64,000 bases of DNA from Tritrichomonas musculus (taxonomy: Eukaryota > Parabasalia > Tritrichomonadida > Tritrichomonadidae): positions 744,001 to 808,000 of the forward strand of contig JAPFFF010000060.1 in the NCBI GenBank assembly GCA_039105265.1, in the 5' to 3' direction. A program made the position numbers and the translations under genes. Under the pieces are notes generated by a model that had not been told where the DNA came from, ran no database searches, and saw only the letters and a list, made by a program, of their open reading frames with translations. Numbering within the stretch: position 1 is the stretch's first letter; every line of letters begins with the position of its first letter. Below are positions 43,329 through 55,800 of the stretch, one piece after another.

Positions 43329-44771
43329 ATGACTCAATCAGCCGAATATATATTATCTTCATATTCTTTTATTGGCGAACATTCAGATGAAAAAATTCTT
43401 GATGTTGGATATCAATCAAAAGACGGAAATCCCATACCATCATTTGATGAAAATCTTTTAATTGAGTTATGCGATGATGTTCGCCATATTTTTGAAAAAG
43501 AGCCCAATATTCATATAATAAATGGAGATATAATAATTGTCGGTGATATTCATGGAAGTTTTCATGATTTATTGCGCATTATAAATTTTCTCCAAAAAAA
43601 TCCCTCAAAAGTTCTTTTTCTAGGAGATTATGTTGACCGTGGAAACTTTTCATTGGAATGCATTACAATATTATTTGCATTAAAAGTCATGTATCCAGAT
43701 TCGTTTTATCTAATTAGAGGAAATCATGAATTTGATTCAGTATGCAAGCAATATGGATTTTATGAAGAAATTATTAATTACCATAACCCTAAAAAAGTCA
43801 AAGAGCCCACTTCTTTAGCGTCGAATCAAAAGCTTCATAAAGCAAAATCTCTAGGCTTTATTTTTGCCGACGAATCGACCAAAAATACTGATTCTTTAGA
43901 TATATTAATGAATGAATACGAAGAATATTCTTCTCTCCACAAAGAGATGGATTGCTACAAATATTCTCCTAAACTTTACAAAGCTTTTATCAAAGCATTT
44001 TCATATTTACCGATAGCAGCAATAGTAAATAGTAAAACATTTTGTATTCATGGAGGCTTGAGTCCGCGTTTAGATAATATCAATCAAATCAATCAAATTA
44101 CCCGACCAATTAACGAATTTGAAGAAAACACACTTTTTTCTGATCTTGTATGGAGTGATCCAACAACTGCAGCAGCCTACTTTTTCTCCGAAAATCCTCG
44201 AGGACGGGGCTGTCTTTTTACAAGAGATGCAGTTACCAACTTTTTGAATGAAAACTCGTTATGTAGAATGATTAGAGCTCATGAATGCGTCAAGCATGGT
44301 ACACATAGCAATTTCCACAATAGTTGTATAACTGTGTTTTCAGCATCGTCCTACAGTAAAGAGACAAACAATTCAAGCGGAATTTTGAAACTTTTTGAGA
44401 AGGACGATTCAATTGAATTTGTAACTTTTCCTCCAATTCAAAGACTGGTAAAAAGTGAAGCCGTCTACTACAAAGTTCAGGCTTTCCATGCAAATAAGCG
44501 TCTCTCTTTACATCACCAACAGTTGGTCTCAAACTCGACATTAAGATTGGTCAAATCTAAGCAAATTAATGCTCAAATATCATTTACACCTCATCGTGCT
44601 TCTAAACCGTTTTTTGTTTCGGTTGTAGATAAAAAAGATCAGCTGATCCAAAAACCGGTAATTCATCATTCTGTTTCAATGAATATTTTCAGCCAATCTA
44701 AATTCGCAGAGGCAGAAACCAAAGGGAAAATAAGAAACTTAAACAGTTTTCCAAGTTTAAAAGATAGTTGA
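43329..44771 (+). CDS. PPP-family (PP1/PP2A-like) Ser/Thr protein phosphatase
   Basis: This is a 480-residue metal-dependent phosphatase; the ATG at 43329 follows a GTG that is not needed. The core motifs are present in order: G-D-I-H-G, G-D-Y-V-D-R-G, R-G-N-H-E, I-H-G-G, R-G-R-G and R-A-H-E. The metal ligands (D, H, D, N, H, H) are therefore kept. About 50 extra residues lie between G-N-H-E and the H-G-G region. The usual S-A-P-N-Y-C loop is S-A-S-S-Y-S, so toxin and inhibitor binding may differ. A C-terminal tail of about 95 residues, Ser/Lys-rich, has no known domain. Probably an active but divergent trichomonad phosphatase. Ends in TGA. Confidence 0.9.
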   Translation: MTQSAEYILSSYSFIGEHSDEKILDVGYQSKDGNPIPSFDENLLIELCDDVRHIFEKEPNIHIINGDIIIVGDIHGSFHDLLRIINFLQKNPSKVLFLGDYVDRGNFSLECITILFALKVMYPDSFYLIRGNHEFDSVCKQYGFYEEIINYHNPKKVKEPTSLASNQKLHKAKSLGFIFADESTKNTDSLDILMNEYEEYSSLHKEMDCYKYSPKLYKAFIKAFSYLPIAAIVNSKTFCIHGGLSPRLDNINQINQITRPINEFEENTLFSDLVWSDPTTAAAYFFSENPRGRGCLFTRDAVTNFLNENSLCRMIRAHECVKHGTHSNFHNSCITVFSASSYSKETNNSSGILKLFEKDDSIEFVTFPPIQRLVKSEAVYYKVQAFHANKRLSLHHQQLVSNSTLRLVKSKQINAQISFTPHRASKPFFVSVVDKKDQLIQKPVIHHSVSMNIFSQSKFAEAETKGKIRNLNSFPSLKDS

Positions 44772-44970
44772 TTCACATATTTGTTATTAAGCTAATTCAA
44801 ATACAGATATTTGATTAGTTTAGACTCATTTGTTATTAAATTGTACTATCTTCTGTGTTTTTCTTCTCCATTTATTTTTTATTTTAAATATCAATTTAGA
44901 ATTTATTTAAACAAATGAATAATCCGGGAAATTTAAAAGTTAATAAGACAACAGTTTTTTATTCCTTTGA

Positions 44971-45042
44971 GGGTGATTGGTCTAGTGGCATGATTCTCGC
45001 TTTGGGTGCGAGAGGTCTCGGGTTCGATTCCCGAATCGCCCC
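44971..45042 (+). tRNA. tRNA-Pro (anticodon TGG)
   Basis: A typical eukaryotic tRNA-Pro: acceptor GGGTGAT/ATCGCCC, A-box-like TGGTCTAGTGG, anticodon stem CTCGC/GCGAG with loop TTTGGGT, B box GGTTCGATTCC, discriminator C, and TTTTTT shortly after. The anticodon TGG reads CCA codons. One T-G pair lies in the acceptor stem. Confidence 0.95.
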
Positions 45043-45274
45043 TAACTTTTTTAATTTTTTTACACTACAAAAATCATTAACTTGAGATGGATTTTTTGCA
45101 AAAGTTAATTCATAAATTAAAATAACAAAAGACATAATTTTACCAGTTTCCGCATGGATATATATACAAATAATAAACCTGATATATTAAAATGACTTTA
45201 TGAAAAAAGTATTTTAGCAATACCTTTTATTCTCAAAAGTTACAATTAAAAACGAATTACACATTTAAAAAAAA

Positions 45275-45317
<43 letters not shown>

Positions 45318-45354
45318 CACTAAGTATTTTTGATTATCAAAATTGGAATCAAGT

Positions 45355-45670
45355 AAACTCTCATTGATTAGAATGGCATGTGTTCCTGCGTTCATTTTAT
45401 TTTCATCAAGAACGTTTGGATTCTTTCTTTTAGCAACGAAAATAATTAATAATATTATTATTATGAAAACATCACTGGGAACATTATTAATTAATTCTCC
45501 AATTATTATGAAAACATCACTGGGACTAATTCTTTAGCTTCGATGAGCTAATTAATAATAATATTATTATGACATTCTAATCAATGAGAGTTTATCGTCG
45601 ATGATAAGAGTAATTCTCCAATTTTTAGCCAATTTACCTTCTTTTAGCTCATCGAAGCTAAAGAATTAGT
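45355..45670. repeat. Interleaved perfect inverted repeats at the 3' end of the Pmp-like gene
   Basis: The 21-base segment 45355-45375 is exactly inverted at 45573-45593, and the 26-base segment 45525-45550 at 45645-45670. A 24-base string containing GAAAACATCACTGGGA is repeated directly. Together they show local duplication with inversion of the gene's membrane-helix region. Confidence 0.85.
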
Positions 45671-46576
45671 CTTTCAAGTCCATTGCCAAGTAATTGTTTG
45701 TAGCTTCCAAATTAAGAGCTTTTGTAACTGTGCTTGAAAATACTGCATTTTTTAAGAATAATTCTCACCATCAATAAAGTGAGATCTAGGTGCCAAATTG
45801 CCTTTGAATGTTAAATCAGAGAGTTCCACCAAAGAGCCGTGCTTTCCTTTATGACAGAAAATTGCACATCTTTGAATTTCACTTATTTCAAAGAGACAAC
45901 ATGAGATGATAAATTTGCATTCAATTCGGGTTTGAGTGCCCAAAATCAGAAGGTTGTTTGGATCATTTTCTTCATATTTGTTAAAGATATTAGCTGAACT
46001 GAACAGTCCTTCATTATCATTGAATTGGCACAATTTCACTCTGCCTTTACGTGCTGTCAAAAAGATGGCACTGCCTCCGATTCTTCCTTGTGATTCTTCA
46101 ACTTCAGCTAGAGCCGTGTTTCCTGTGAAGATGCTCTCTGTGATGCAGTCCCTGTTTTTGGGAGAGCTGGAGTAGATGTAGAGGCCGCCGCCAATCTGTG
46201 CTGTGCATAAACTGACATCGATACATAGAAGTTCAACTTGGCACATCTGCAAGAAGAAATTGTGAGCATAAATGGCACCGCCAAATCCTCCTGATGAACA
46301 GTTCCTGAAGATGGTGTCGTTGCATAGAAGAGCAGCGTTTTGAATGTAAATGCCGCCGCCATTTTTAGTGCTGCTGATGTTGATGAATTGGGAGATTAAA
46401 ACGATAACAGTTGTTGGAAAAGAATCTGTATTACTGAAGTTAAAACGACCATTCGATTCTGATTCATCTATGTAAATGTACTTGACATCTGGATCTTCGG
46501 TATGTGGCTGTATTGATGGTTGAGATGAAGGAATGATAGGAGGCTGAGTTGGTGTCTCTGTTGGTGGTTCAGTTGG

Positions 46577-46905
46577 AGTTTGAGTTGCTGATTGAGTTGC
46601 TGACTGTGTAGCAGATTGAGTTGCTGATTGTGTAGCAGATTGAGTTGCTGACTGTGTAGCAGATTGAGTTGCTGATTGTGTAGCAGATTGAGTTGCTGAT
46701 TGTGTAGCAGATTGAGTTGCTGATTGTGTAGCAGATTGAGTTGCTGATTGTGTAGCAGATTGAGTTGCTGATTGTGTAGCAGATTGAGTTGCTGATTGTG
46801 TAGCAGATTGAGTTGCTGATTGTGTAGCAGATTGAATTGCTGACTGTGTAGCAGATTGAGTTGCTGATTGAGAAGGTGATTCAGTAGCAGACTGCGTAGC
46901 CGATT
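46577..46905 (-). repeat. 12/24-bp tandem repeat (T-Q-S-A)n in the Pmp-like gene
   Basis: About 27 T-Q-S-A units, mostly as a 24-bp dimer alternating GTTGCTGATTG- and GTAGCAGATTG-type codons. It encodes a Ser/Thr-rich, probably heavily glycosylated stalk in the middle of the protein. Confidence 0.85.
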
Positions 46906-48183
46906 GGGTAAGTGTCTGCAATATTGGATTTCAATGATGATCGACATAGATCAGCAGAACAACGCTCATTCCGGTGCTTGTGTAGGTAAAAGTATTAGAC
47001 TCAACTACTATTCCGTCATGCAAATTAAATATTTCAGATGCAATAACAGACTTGTTTGGTGAAAGATTTCCCTCGTCATTTTTGTCTGTGAATATGTTAT
47101 TTTTAATTACAAAGTTTGTTCTAGCATTTTCAACTCATTCAATATAAACAGCATAACCATCAAATGCCTTATTTCTATTAAATGTGCAGCCATCGATTAA
47201 AAGGTCATCCATGCAATCATTACTTGTGAACGCAGCATGAGAGTAAGTAGGATTAGCATATATTGCGCCTCCTCTTCCATTATTCTTCAAAAAGTAATAG
47301 TTATCATACAAGAGTTCAGTAGATTGGTCGACTTTATAATCGGCCAAATTTTCATCAAATGTGCAATTTATAATGTCAACTCTTTTTATCGTTTGAAGAG
47401 CCAGAGCGCCACCATTTCATACAGCCTTATTTTGTAAGAAATAACATCTAAGAAAAGTCATATCAACATTATGAATTGTATTCGAAAAGCAAAATTGCAA
47501 AGCACCTCCATCGCCAGGATAATAATCTCCTTCAACAGGTTTCTGATTAAAACGATGTGTATTTGGAGAAAAACCCATATTTTCGATAAAAGTGCAATCA
47601 TTGAATTGAATCAAAGGAGAACTGATACTCCAAAGACCAATTCCACCGCCATATTGGCCATCGCAAGAGTTATCAAAAAACAAGTTATTAAATGATTGCC
47701 ATTACTTGTTGGCTTCATATTCTTAAGAGTATTGTTTCTTAATGTCAATGATGATGATGTACAATCAATATTAATGCAACTTCTATTTGGACCTTGAAAG
47801 TTATCAAAAGTGCAGCCAATAATAGATATACAGCCTGAATTTTGAATAACTTGATTTATTCTAAGAGCTCCATTTTCATCATTTGCAATTGTATTAATAA
47901 ACTGTACATCATCTATATAGCATGTAATGCCATAAATATTTAAGCCTGCTGAAGCACTAGATGTACTATCATAGATTTTGGTGGATTCAACATAAGAAGA
48001 ACCTTGAGTGATCTGAATTGTTGCTACATGACTTTTACAATTATAAAATTGGCAATTCTTTACTCTTGTTCCTGTGCCAATTTCAGCAATGATATGAATT
48101 GTTGCTTTTGATATCTCACAATTTGTGAAATTAGATCTATGAAAAGTAAAAACGGTAAAAATGTAATTGGAAATATATCTTTA

Positions 48184-48551
48184 AATATATATAACAAAGA
48201 AAAAATACAATTATACTTTTAATTAAAAAAAAAAAAAACTAATATTCTTAAAAAAAATATTAATGGAATGAAATATCTTCATGAACATAAATTTTGATAT
48301 AAAGCCAATTATGCTATATTCAATGATAGGTGTTATAATTGGGTTTTAGTAGATGTCTAAATTTTAGTTATAAGGGAAAGTTTGACCTTATTATGATCCG
48401 GTGAAAAAAAGGTACTTTTTGAATATTCTTCCTTACTTCATGGTTTTTTTATCTTTATGCACTAATCTCGAACCATATATATTTAATTAAGAACTGTAAT
48501 AAAAACTCATTCAATATTATATTGTTTTATAATGTTATTATTTTCATATAA
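48184..48551. other. Spacer
   Basis: A/T-rich; no gene seen. A stop directly upstream of 48183 bounds the Pmp-like frame. Confidence 0.5.
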
Positions 48552-49400
48552 CATGTCGATGTAAACCATAGAAAATTTGAATTAAAAGTGGTCTGGGATT
48601 TCAACAAAAATTCCCTGGTTTCTACGGTGACTATAGACCAAATAATAATTCATAATTCTACATTCGAAGCGCCAATTGCTAACTTTCGAAGATTAATAGA
48701 GCAAGGTATATGTGATTAATTCAAGATTAATTTAAGTTTACCTTCGCAAGAAAAACATTATCAAGAACTTTCACGAAATGAATCTGGTCTTATCTCAAAA
48801 AAGATTTATGATACATGCTTAATTGATCCAACTATTGATTAATATGATATTTCAACATCAATTAATCGACAAAATCAAGAAAAAAAAAGAAATTCAAGAT
48901 CTTTTTAATTTAACCATACGATCCCTGCGCGCGAACAATTTATCATTCCGAAAAAAAAGCAAAAACATATTTCAGATATACTAATTTTGCTTGGTGAAGA
49001 AGTGTCAACTGATTTTTATGAAATCCTAAATCAGCAAGGATCCATCTCTCAACTGAACACTGAGTTGCATCCATTTGCATTGGACTACCTAAGAGATCAT
49101 TTATTAGAACTTCTAGAAAGTGGTCGCGCAAAACACCTTAGCGAAGAAATATTTTATTCAATTCTTGCCAGTTACAGTGAAAAAGTTAAAAAAAGTGAAG
49201 AAAAAGTTCTTCTCTGTTCTTAAAATCCAAGAAAAGCCCAGCAGCAGTCATTCATTTTTTCCTCAGAATTGAAATTGACCAAGAAGGTGAAATGAATCGC
49301 TTTAACATTTTTAAAGAAATTGATATATCTTATGCTTTAAGGAAAGGTTGTTGGCTGGCGTTGATTCTTTAGATTATCTTTGGGACATACCTAAGCATTT
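48552..49400 (+). pseudogene. Decayed gene, family not recognised
   Basis: One plus-strand phase from 48552 to 49223 reads as a coherent protein of about 220 residues (W-D-F-N-K-N-S-L-V-S-T, P-A-R-E-Q-F-I-I-P-K-K-K-Q, T-D-F-Y-E-I-L-N-Q-Q-G-S, D-Y-L-R-D-H-L-L-E-L-L-E) broken by three in-frame TAA codons. Another phase continues with A-V-I-H-F-F-L-R-I-E-I-D-Q-E to about 49370. Balanced composition unlike the spacers argues for a former gene. No motif was recognised; a transposase is possible but not supported. Confidence 0.5.
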
Positions 49401-49543
49401 TTTTTAAATTTATTGGTATATGCTTCATCAATACCAGAAATAATCAAGCATTTCATGAGATTGCGCCAAATTAGCTTAAGTCCAAAAAAGTATCAAAGTT
49501 TGAAATTAATTATGATTAAAACTAATAGCATTTGAGATATATC

Positions 49544-49574
<31 letters not shown>

Positions 49575-49842
49575 CTTCATTTAGTACAACTCTTTTTTAT
49601 ATAAAAATTAAAGAAAAAATTATGCAGAACACATCAAGGCAATGCACAAGCCTTTAATTCAGGATGGTGAAAAAATAAAAAAATATCAAAAAAAAAAAAA
49701 AAAAAAAAAAGAATTATTATAATTATCATTTTCTTTATTATCCAATAATTGACAAAATGGTTTTTTTCTCAATGATTGTTAACGTGTATTTTTATTTATT
49801 TTTGTTAAAAAAAATAAAAATTCACGTATTTTTTTAATAATT
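49401..49842. other. Spacer with two poly-A runs
   Basis: A runs at about 49544-49571 and 49688-49710; otherwise nothing seen. It lies just past the 3' end of the antigen gene. Confidence 0.5.
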
Positions 49843-52800
49843 TTATATTGCAATTGAAGAATCACCTTGTGTTGATGTTGTTGATCTGTTCTTCTTCTTA
49901 ATAACAAGGAAGTAAACAAGAAGGGCAATAATAGCTGCAACAACGACTATACATGCAATAACAATACCTGCTATGGCACCAGCACTTAATCCACCATCGT
50001 CATCTTTGGGTTCTTTTTGTTGCTGCTTTTTAGCAATTAAATTGTAAGATGTCTTACCATCAGATGTTGATTTTTGGCATTCAGCATTAGCGAAATCTGC
50101 ACTATCTGTGAACATTGGCTTTAATTTTTCATTACAGTATTTCTCGTTATCACTTTCTAATTTAATTATTGGTAATTCTTCAACAGCATCTAGTGTAATT
50201 AGATCACCTTCATTTGAACGAATAACATTAATTTTTGCGCTTCCAAATTCTGGAAGGACATCATTCTTAATGACAATTGGGAATTGTTGAGCACCTGAGC
50301 CAAGTGATCTGTTATAATATAGATGGAAATTGGAATCTTTAAATGTGACATCTTTAGTTGCAACATTAAATACAGATTTGATACCAATGAAAACTTCTTT
50401 GACTGTAACATGTTCTACATCCAATTCTGATCCACCTTCAAGAAGGATTTTTTCACATGTGGTTGTTGTCTTCTCATTTGTTTGTCCTATTAATTTAGTT
50501 TTCTTGAACACTTGAACTTGAGTAATATCAATATTTTGATTTGAATTTTCAATTTCTATACCAGAGGCTCCTTGTGGAGTAATTTTATCTAATGTGATAT
50601 CTGTTGCTTTATCATTGTCAGGATTAATTGTGATTTTTCCTGAACCTGTTAAGTCAACATTATTAGTGTTTGCAGGAATTGTAATTGTAGTAGGTTTAGT
50701 GAATACAACATTCACTTTAGAATCAGGCTTTAATTGCAAAGGCTGAGTTCTATCACTTAAATCAAGAACAACATTTGATAAGCCAGATGGAATATTTAAT
50801 ACACCTGAAATAGAATCACCAACTTTTGCTTCAAATCCATCATATCCATCAGGCTTAGGGAAATTAGTGTTGGAGGTATCAATTGTATATCCTCCATCTT
50901 TTTGAACTAAATAGTCAGTAATATCAGTTAAATTTAATTCTGGAGGCTCAACAGGACCAATTGGTGGAATGCACTTTCCATCAACGAAATCATATTCAGG
51001 ATCGCATACGCATGTACCAAAATTGATATCTAGTTTTGAATTTACAAAATGATTTTCAGTATCACAAACCTTGCACTTATCGGTTAATCCTTCATAGCAT
51101 TTTAGACATCCTGGTATTGTTGTAGTGCATTCAACTGCATTGTCTTTATAGCAATATTGACCATCATCAGTAGAGGTATAGCCTTCTTCACAATCCAAGC
51201 ATCCAACAAATCCTTGGTAGGAAGCACATTTTGCACAATGTGACATTGGGCATTTTACTTCATTATATCCACAAACACCATCTTTAAGGTTTAACCCAGG
51301 ATAACATTCTATGCATTTACCTGATTTATCACAGCGTATACATCCAAACGAATCACTATCAGGGCAAACTTCTTCTTGTGAAATGCAGATTAGATCAGCA
51401 TCTACGTAATTTTCAATACATGTGCAAAAGCCGCTTGGACTTGGCTTTTCGTTCCAATTTTTACTTGTATCACATTTAGTACAAACAAATGGTGGCTCTG
51501 TAGAATTGCATTCTGCGCATCCATCGAAACTTTCGCTACATGTTCGTAATCTGCAAGACTTATGATCATCATTAACTTCATAAAAATCTTCGCAATATGT
51601 ACAATATTCAACACCATTTTCAAAATTGCATGATTTACAATTTTCAATTGTGCATTTATTTTTGCACATTGTATATCCATTCTCCCAATATCCATCTGCG
51701 CATAGTGTACATTGGCCATTTCTAAGACCATAATTATCTTTACAAAGTGTACATTTGGAAATATCAGTGTCACAATTTTCACAATTAATATCATCACATT
51801 GAGATGTAATAGGAATTGGATTGCATGTCTTACCATCAGAACTCTTGGTATAACCACTTTCACATGTTTCACATGAATTTGGATTACCAGCTACACACTT
51901 TTTACAATGTTGAACACTACAAGTTATTGGAGCTGTACATTTTGTTACTTTAGTTGCATCAGTACCATCGAATGTTGCAGTGAATCCATCTGCGCAACCA
52001 GTGCACTTAGTTTTACCTGAGTCACATTTGCCACAGTTTGCAACTGCTGTGCAGCAAGTTTCTGTTTCTTCGCTTTCTTTGCATGTATAATCTGTTTGTG
52101 TTGCTGTGCATGTTGTAACTTTAGTTGCATCAGTACTATCGAATGTTGCAGTGAATCCATCTGCGCAACCAGTGCACTTAGTTTTACCTGAGTCACATTT
52201 GCCACAGTTTGCAACTGCTGTGCAGCAAGTTTCTGTTTCTTCGCTTTCTTTGCATGTATAATCTGTTTGTGTTGCTGTGCATGTTGTAACTTTAGTTGCA
52301 TCAGTACCATCGAATGTTGCAGTGAATCCATCTGCGCAACCAGTGCACTTAGTTTTACCTGAGTCACATTTGCCACAGTTTGCAACTGCTGTGCAGCAAG
52401 TTTCTGTTTCTTCGCTTTCTTTGCATGTATAATCTGTTTGTGTTGCTGTGCATGTTGTAACTTTAGTTGCATCAGTACCATCGAATGTTGCAGTGAATCC
52501 ATCTGCGCAACCAGTGCACTTAGTTTTACCTGAGTCACATTTGCCACAGTTTGCAACTGCTGTGCAGCAAGTTTCTGTTTCTTCGCTTTCTTTGCATGTA
52601 TAATCTGTTTGTGTTGCTGTGCATGTTGTTACTTTAGTTGCATCAGTACCATCGAATGTTGCAGTGAATCCATCTGCGCAACCAGTGCACTTAGTTTTAC
52701 CTGAGTCACATTTGCCACAGTATGCAACTGCTGTGCAGCAAGTTTCTGTTTCTTCGCTTTCTTTGCATGTATAATCTGTTTGTGTTGCTGTGCATGTTGT

Positions 52801-55800
52801 TACTTTAGTTGCATCAGTACCATCGAATGTTGCAGTGAATCCATCTGCGCAACCAGTGCACTTAGTTTTACCTGAGTCACATTTGCCACAGTTTGCAACT
52901 GCTGTGCAGCAAGTTTCTGTTTCTTCGCTTTCTTTGCATGTATAATCTGTTTGTGTTGCTGTGCATGTTGTAACTTTAGTTGCATCAGTACCATCGAATG
53001 TTGCAGTGAATCCATCTGCGCAACCAGTGCACTTAGTTTTACCTGAGTCACATTTGCCACAGTTTGCAACTGCTGTGCAGCAAGTTTCTGTTTCTTCGCT
53101 TTCTTTGCATGTATAATCTGTTTGTGTTGCTGTGCATGTTGTAACTTTAGTTGCATCAGTACCATCGAATGTTGCAGTGAATCCATCTGCGCAACCAGTG
53201 CACTTAGTTTTACCTGAGTCACATTTGCCACAGTTTGCAACTGCTGTGCAGCAAGTTTCTGTTTCTTCGCTTTCTTTGCATGTATAATCTGTTTGTGTTG
53301 CTGTGCATGTTGTAACTTTAGTTGCATCAGTACCATCGAATGTTGCAGTGAATCCATCTGCGCAACCAGTGCACTTAGTTTTACCTGAGTCACATTTGCC
53401 ACAGTTTGCAACTGCTGTGCAGCAAGTTTCTGTTTCTTCGCTTTCTTTGCATGTATAATCTGTTTGTGTTGCTGTGCATGTTGTTACTTTAGTTGCATCA
53501 GTACCATCGAATGTTGCAGTGAATCCATCTGCGCAACCAGTGCACTTAGTTTTACCTGAGTCACATTTGCCACAGTATGCAACTGCTGTGCAGCAAGTTT
53601 CTGTTTCTTCGCTTTCTTTGCATGTATAATCTGTTTGTGTTGCTGTGCATGTTGTAACTTTAGTTGCATCAGTACCATCGAATGTTGCAGTGAATCCATC
53701 TGCGCAACCAGTGCACTTAGTTTTACCTGAGTCACATTTGCCACAGTTTGCAACTGCTGTGCAGCAAGTTTCTGTTTCTTCGCTTTCTTTGCATGTATAA
53801 TCTGTTTGTGTTGCTGTGCATGTTGTTACTTTAGTTGCATCAGTACCATCGAATGTTGCAGTGAATCCATCTGCGCAACCAGTGCACTTAGTTTTACCTG
53901 AGTCACATTTGCCACAGTATGCAACTGCTGTGCAGCAAGTTTCTGTTTCTTCGCTTTCTTTGCATGTATAATCTGTTTGTGTTGCTGTGCATGTTGTAAC
54001 TTTAGTTGCATCAGTACTATCGAATGTTGCAGTGAATCCATCTGCGCAACCAGTGCACTTAGTTTTACCTGAGTCACATTTGCCACAGTTTGCAACTGCT
54101 GTGCAGCAAGTTTCTGTTTCTTCGCTTTCTTTGCATGTATAATCTGTTTGTGTTGCTGTGCATGTTGTAACTTTAGTTGCATCAGTACCATCGAATGTTG
54201 CAGTGAATCCATCTGCGCAACCAGTGCACTTAGTTTTACCTGAGTCACATTTGCCACAGTTTGCAACTGCTGTGCAGCAAGTTTCTGTTTCTTCGCTTTC
54301 TTTGCATGTATAATCTGTTTGTGTTGCTGTGCATGTTGTAACTTTAGTTGCATCAGTACCATCGAATGTTGCAGTGAATCCATCTGCGCAACCAGTGCAC
54401 TTAGTTTTACCTGAGTCACATTTGCCACAGTATGCAACTGCTGTGCAGCAAGTTTCTGTTTCTTCGCTTTCTTTGCATGTATAATCTGTTTGTGTTGCTG
54501 TGCATGTTGTAACTTTAGTTGCATCAGTACTATCGAATGTTGCAGTGAATCCATCTGCGCAACCAGTGCACTTAGTTTTACCTGAGTCACATTTGCCACA
54601 GTTTGCAACTGCTGTGCAGCAAGTTTCTGTTTCTTCGCTTTCTTTGCATGTATAATCTGTTTGTGTTGCTGTGCATGTTGTAACTTTAGTTGCATCAGTA
54701 CCATCGAATGTTGCAGTGAATCCATCTGCGCAACCAGTGCACTTAGTTTTACCTGAGTCACATTTGCCACAGTTTGCAACTGCTGTGCAGCAAGTTTCTG
54801 TTTCTTCGCTTTCTTTGCATGTATAATCTGTTTGTGTTGCTGTGCATGTTGTAACTTTAGTTGCATCAGTACCATCGAATGTTGCAGTGAATCCATCTGC
54901 GCAACCAGTGCACTTAGTTTTACCTGAGTCACATTTGCCACAGTTTGCAACTGCTGTGCAGCAAGTTTCTGTTTCTTCGCTTTCTTTGCATGTATAATCT
55001 GTTTGTGTTGCTGTGCATGTTGTTACTTTAGTTGCATCAGTACCATCGAATGTTGCAGTGAATCCATCTGCGCAACCAGTGCACTTAGTTTTACCTGAGT
55101 CACATTTGCCACAGTTTGCAACTGCTGTGCAGCAAGTTTCTGTTTCTTCGCTTTCTTTGCATGTATAATCTGTTTGTGTTGCTGTGCATGTTGTAACTTT
55201 AGTTGCATCAGTACCATCGAATGTTGCAGTGAATCCATCTGCGCAACCAGTGCACTTAGTTTTACCTGAGTCACATTTGCCACAGTTTGCAACTGCTGTG
55301 CAGCAAGTTTCTGTTTCTTCGCTTTCTTTGCATGTATAATCTGTTTGTGTTGCTGTGCATGTTGTTACTTTAGTTGCATCAGTACCATCGAATGTTGCAG
55401 TGAATCCATCTGCGCAACCAGTGCACTTAGTTTTACCTGAGTCACATTTGCCACAGTATGCAACTGCTGTGCAGCAAGTTTCTGTTTCTTCGCTTTCTTT
55501 GCATGTATAATCTGTTTGTGTTGCTGTGCATGTTGTAACTTTAGTTGCATCAGTACCATCGAATGTTGCAGTGAATCCATCTGCGCAACCAGTGCACTTA
55601 GTTTTACCTGAGTCACATTTGCCACAGTTTGCAACTGCTGTGCAGCAAGTTTCTGTTTCTTCGCTTTCTTTGCATGTATAATCTGTTTGTGTTGCTGTGC
55701 ATGTTGTTACTTTAGTTGCATCAGTACCATCGAATGTTGCAGTGAATCCATCTGCGCAACCAGTGCACTTAGTTTTACCTGAGTCACATTTGCCACAGTT

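Larger units (their letters stand above)
45313..48183 (-). pseudogene. Pmp-like (polymorphic outer membrane-type) surface protein gene, broken
   Basis: From about 48183 to 45752 the minus strand encodes a beta-helix protein with repeated G-G-G-I/G-G-A-I/L motifs and F-x-x-N-x-A units (Y-G-G-G-I-G-L, R-G-G-A-I-Y-A, F-G-G-A-I-Y-A). A long T-Q-S-A repeat follows within it. The frame is cut by TGA at 47417-47419, 47135-47137 and 46931-46933 and by a one-base loss in a T-run near 47690. Another shift occurs near 45752. A membrane helix and tail (D-V-F-I-I-I-I-L-L-I-I-F-V-A-K-R-K) lie at about 45313-45535, partly duplicated. No start codon or signal peptide remains. Trichomonads have a large Pmp-like family, thought to be surface proteins. 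Confidence 0.7.
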
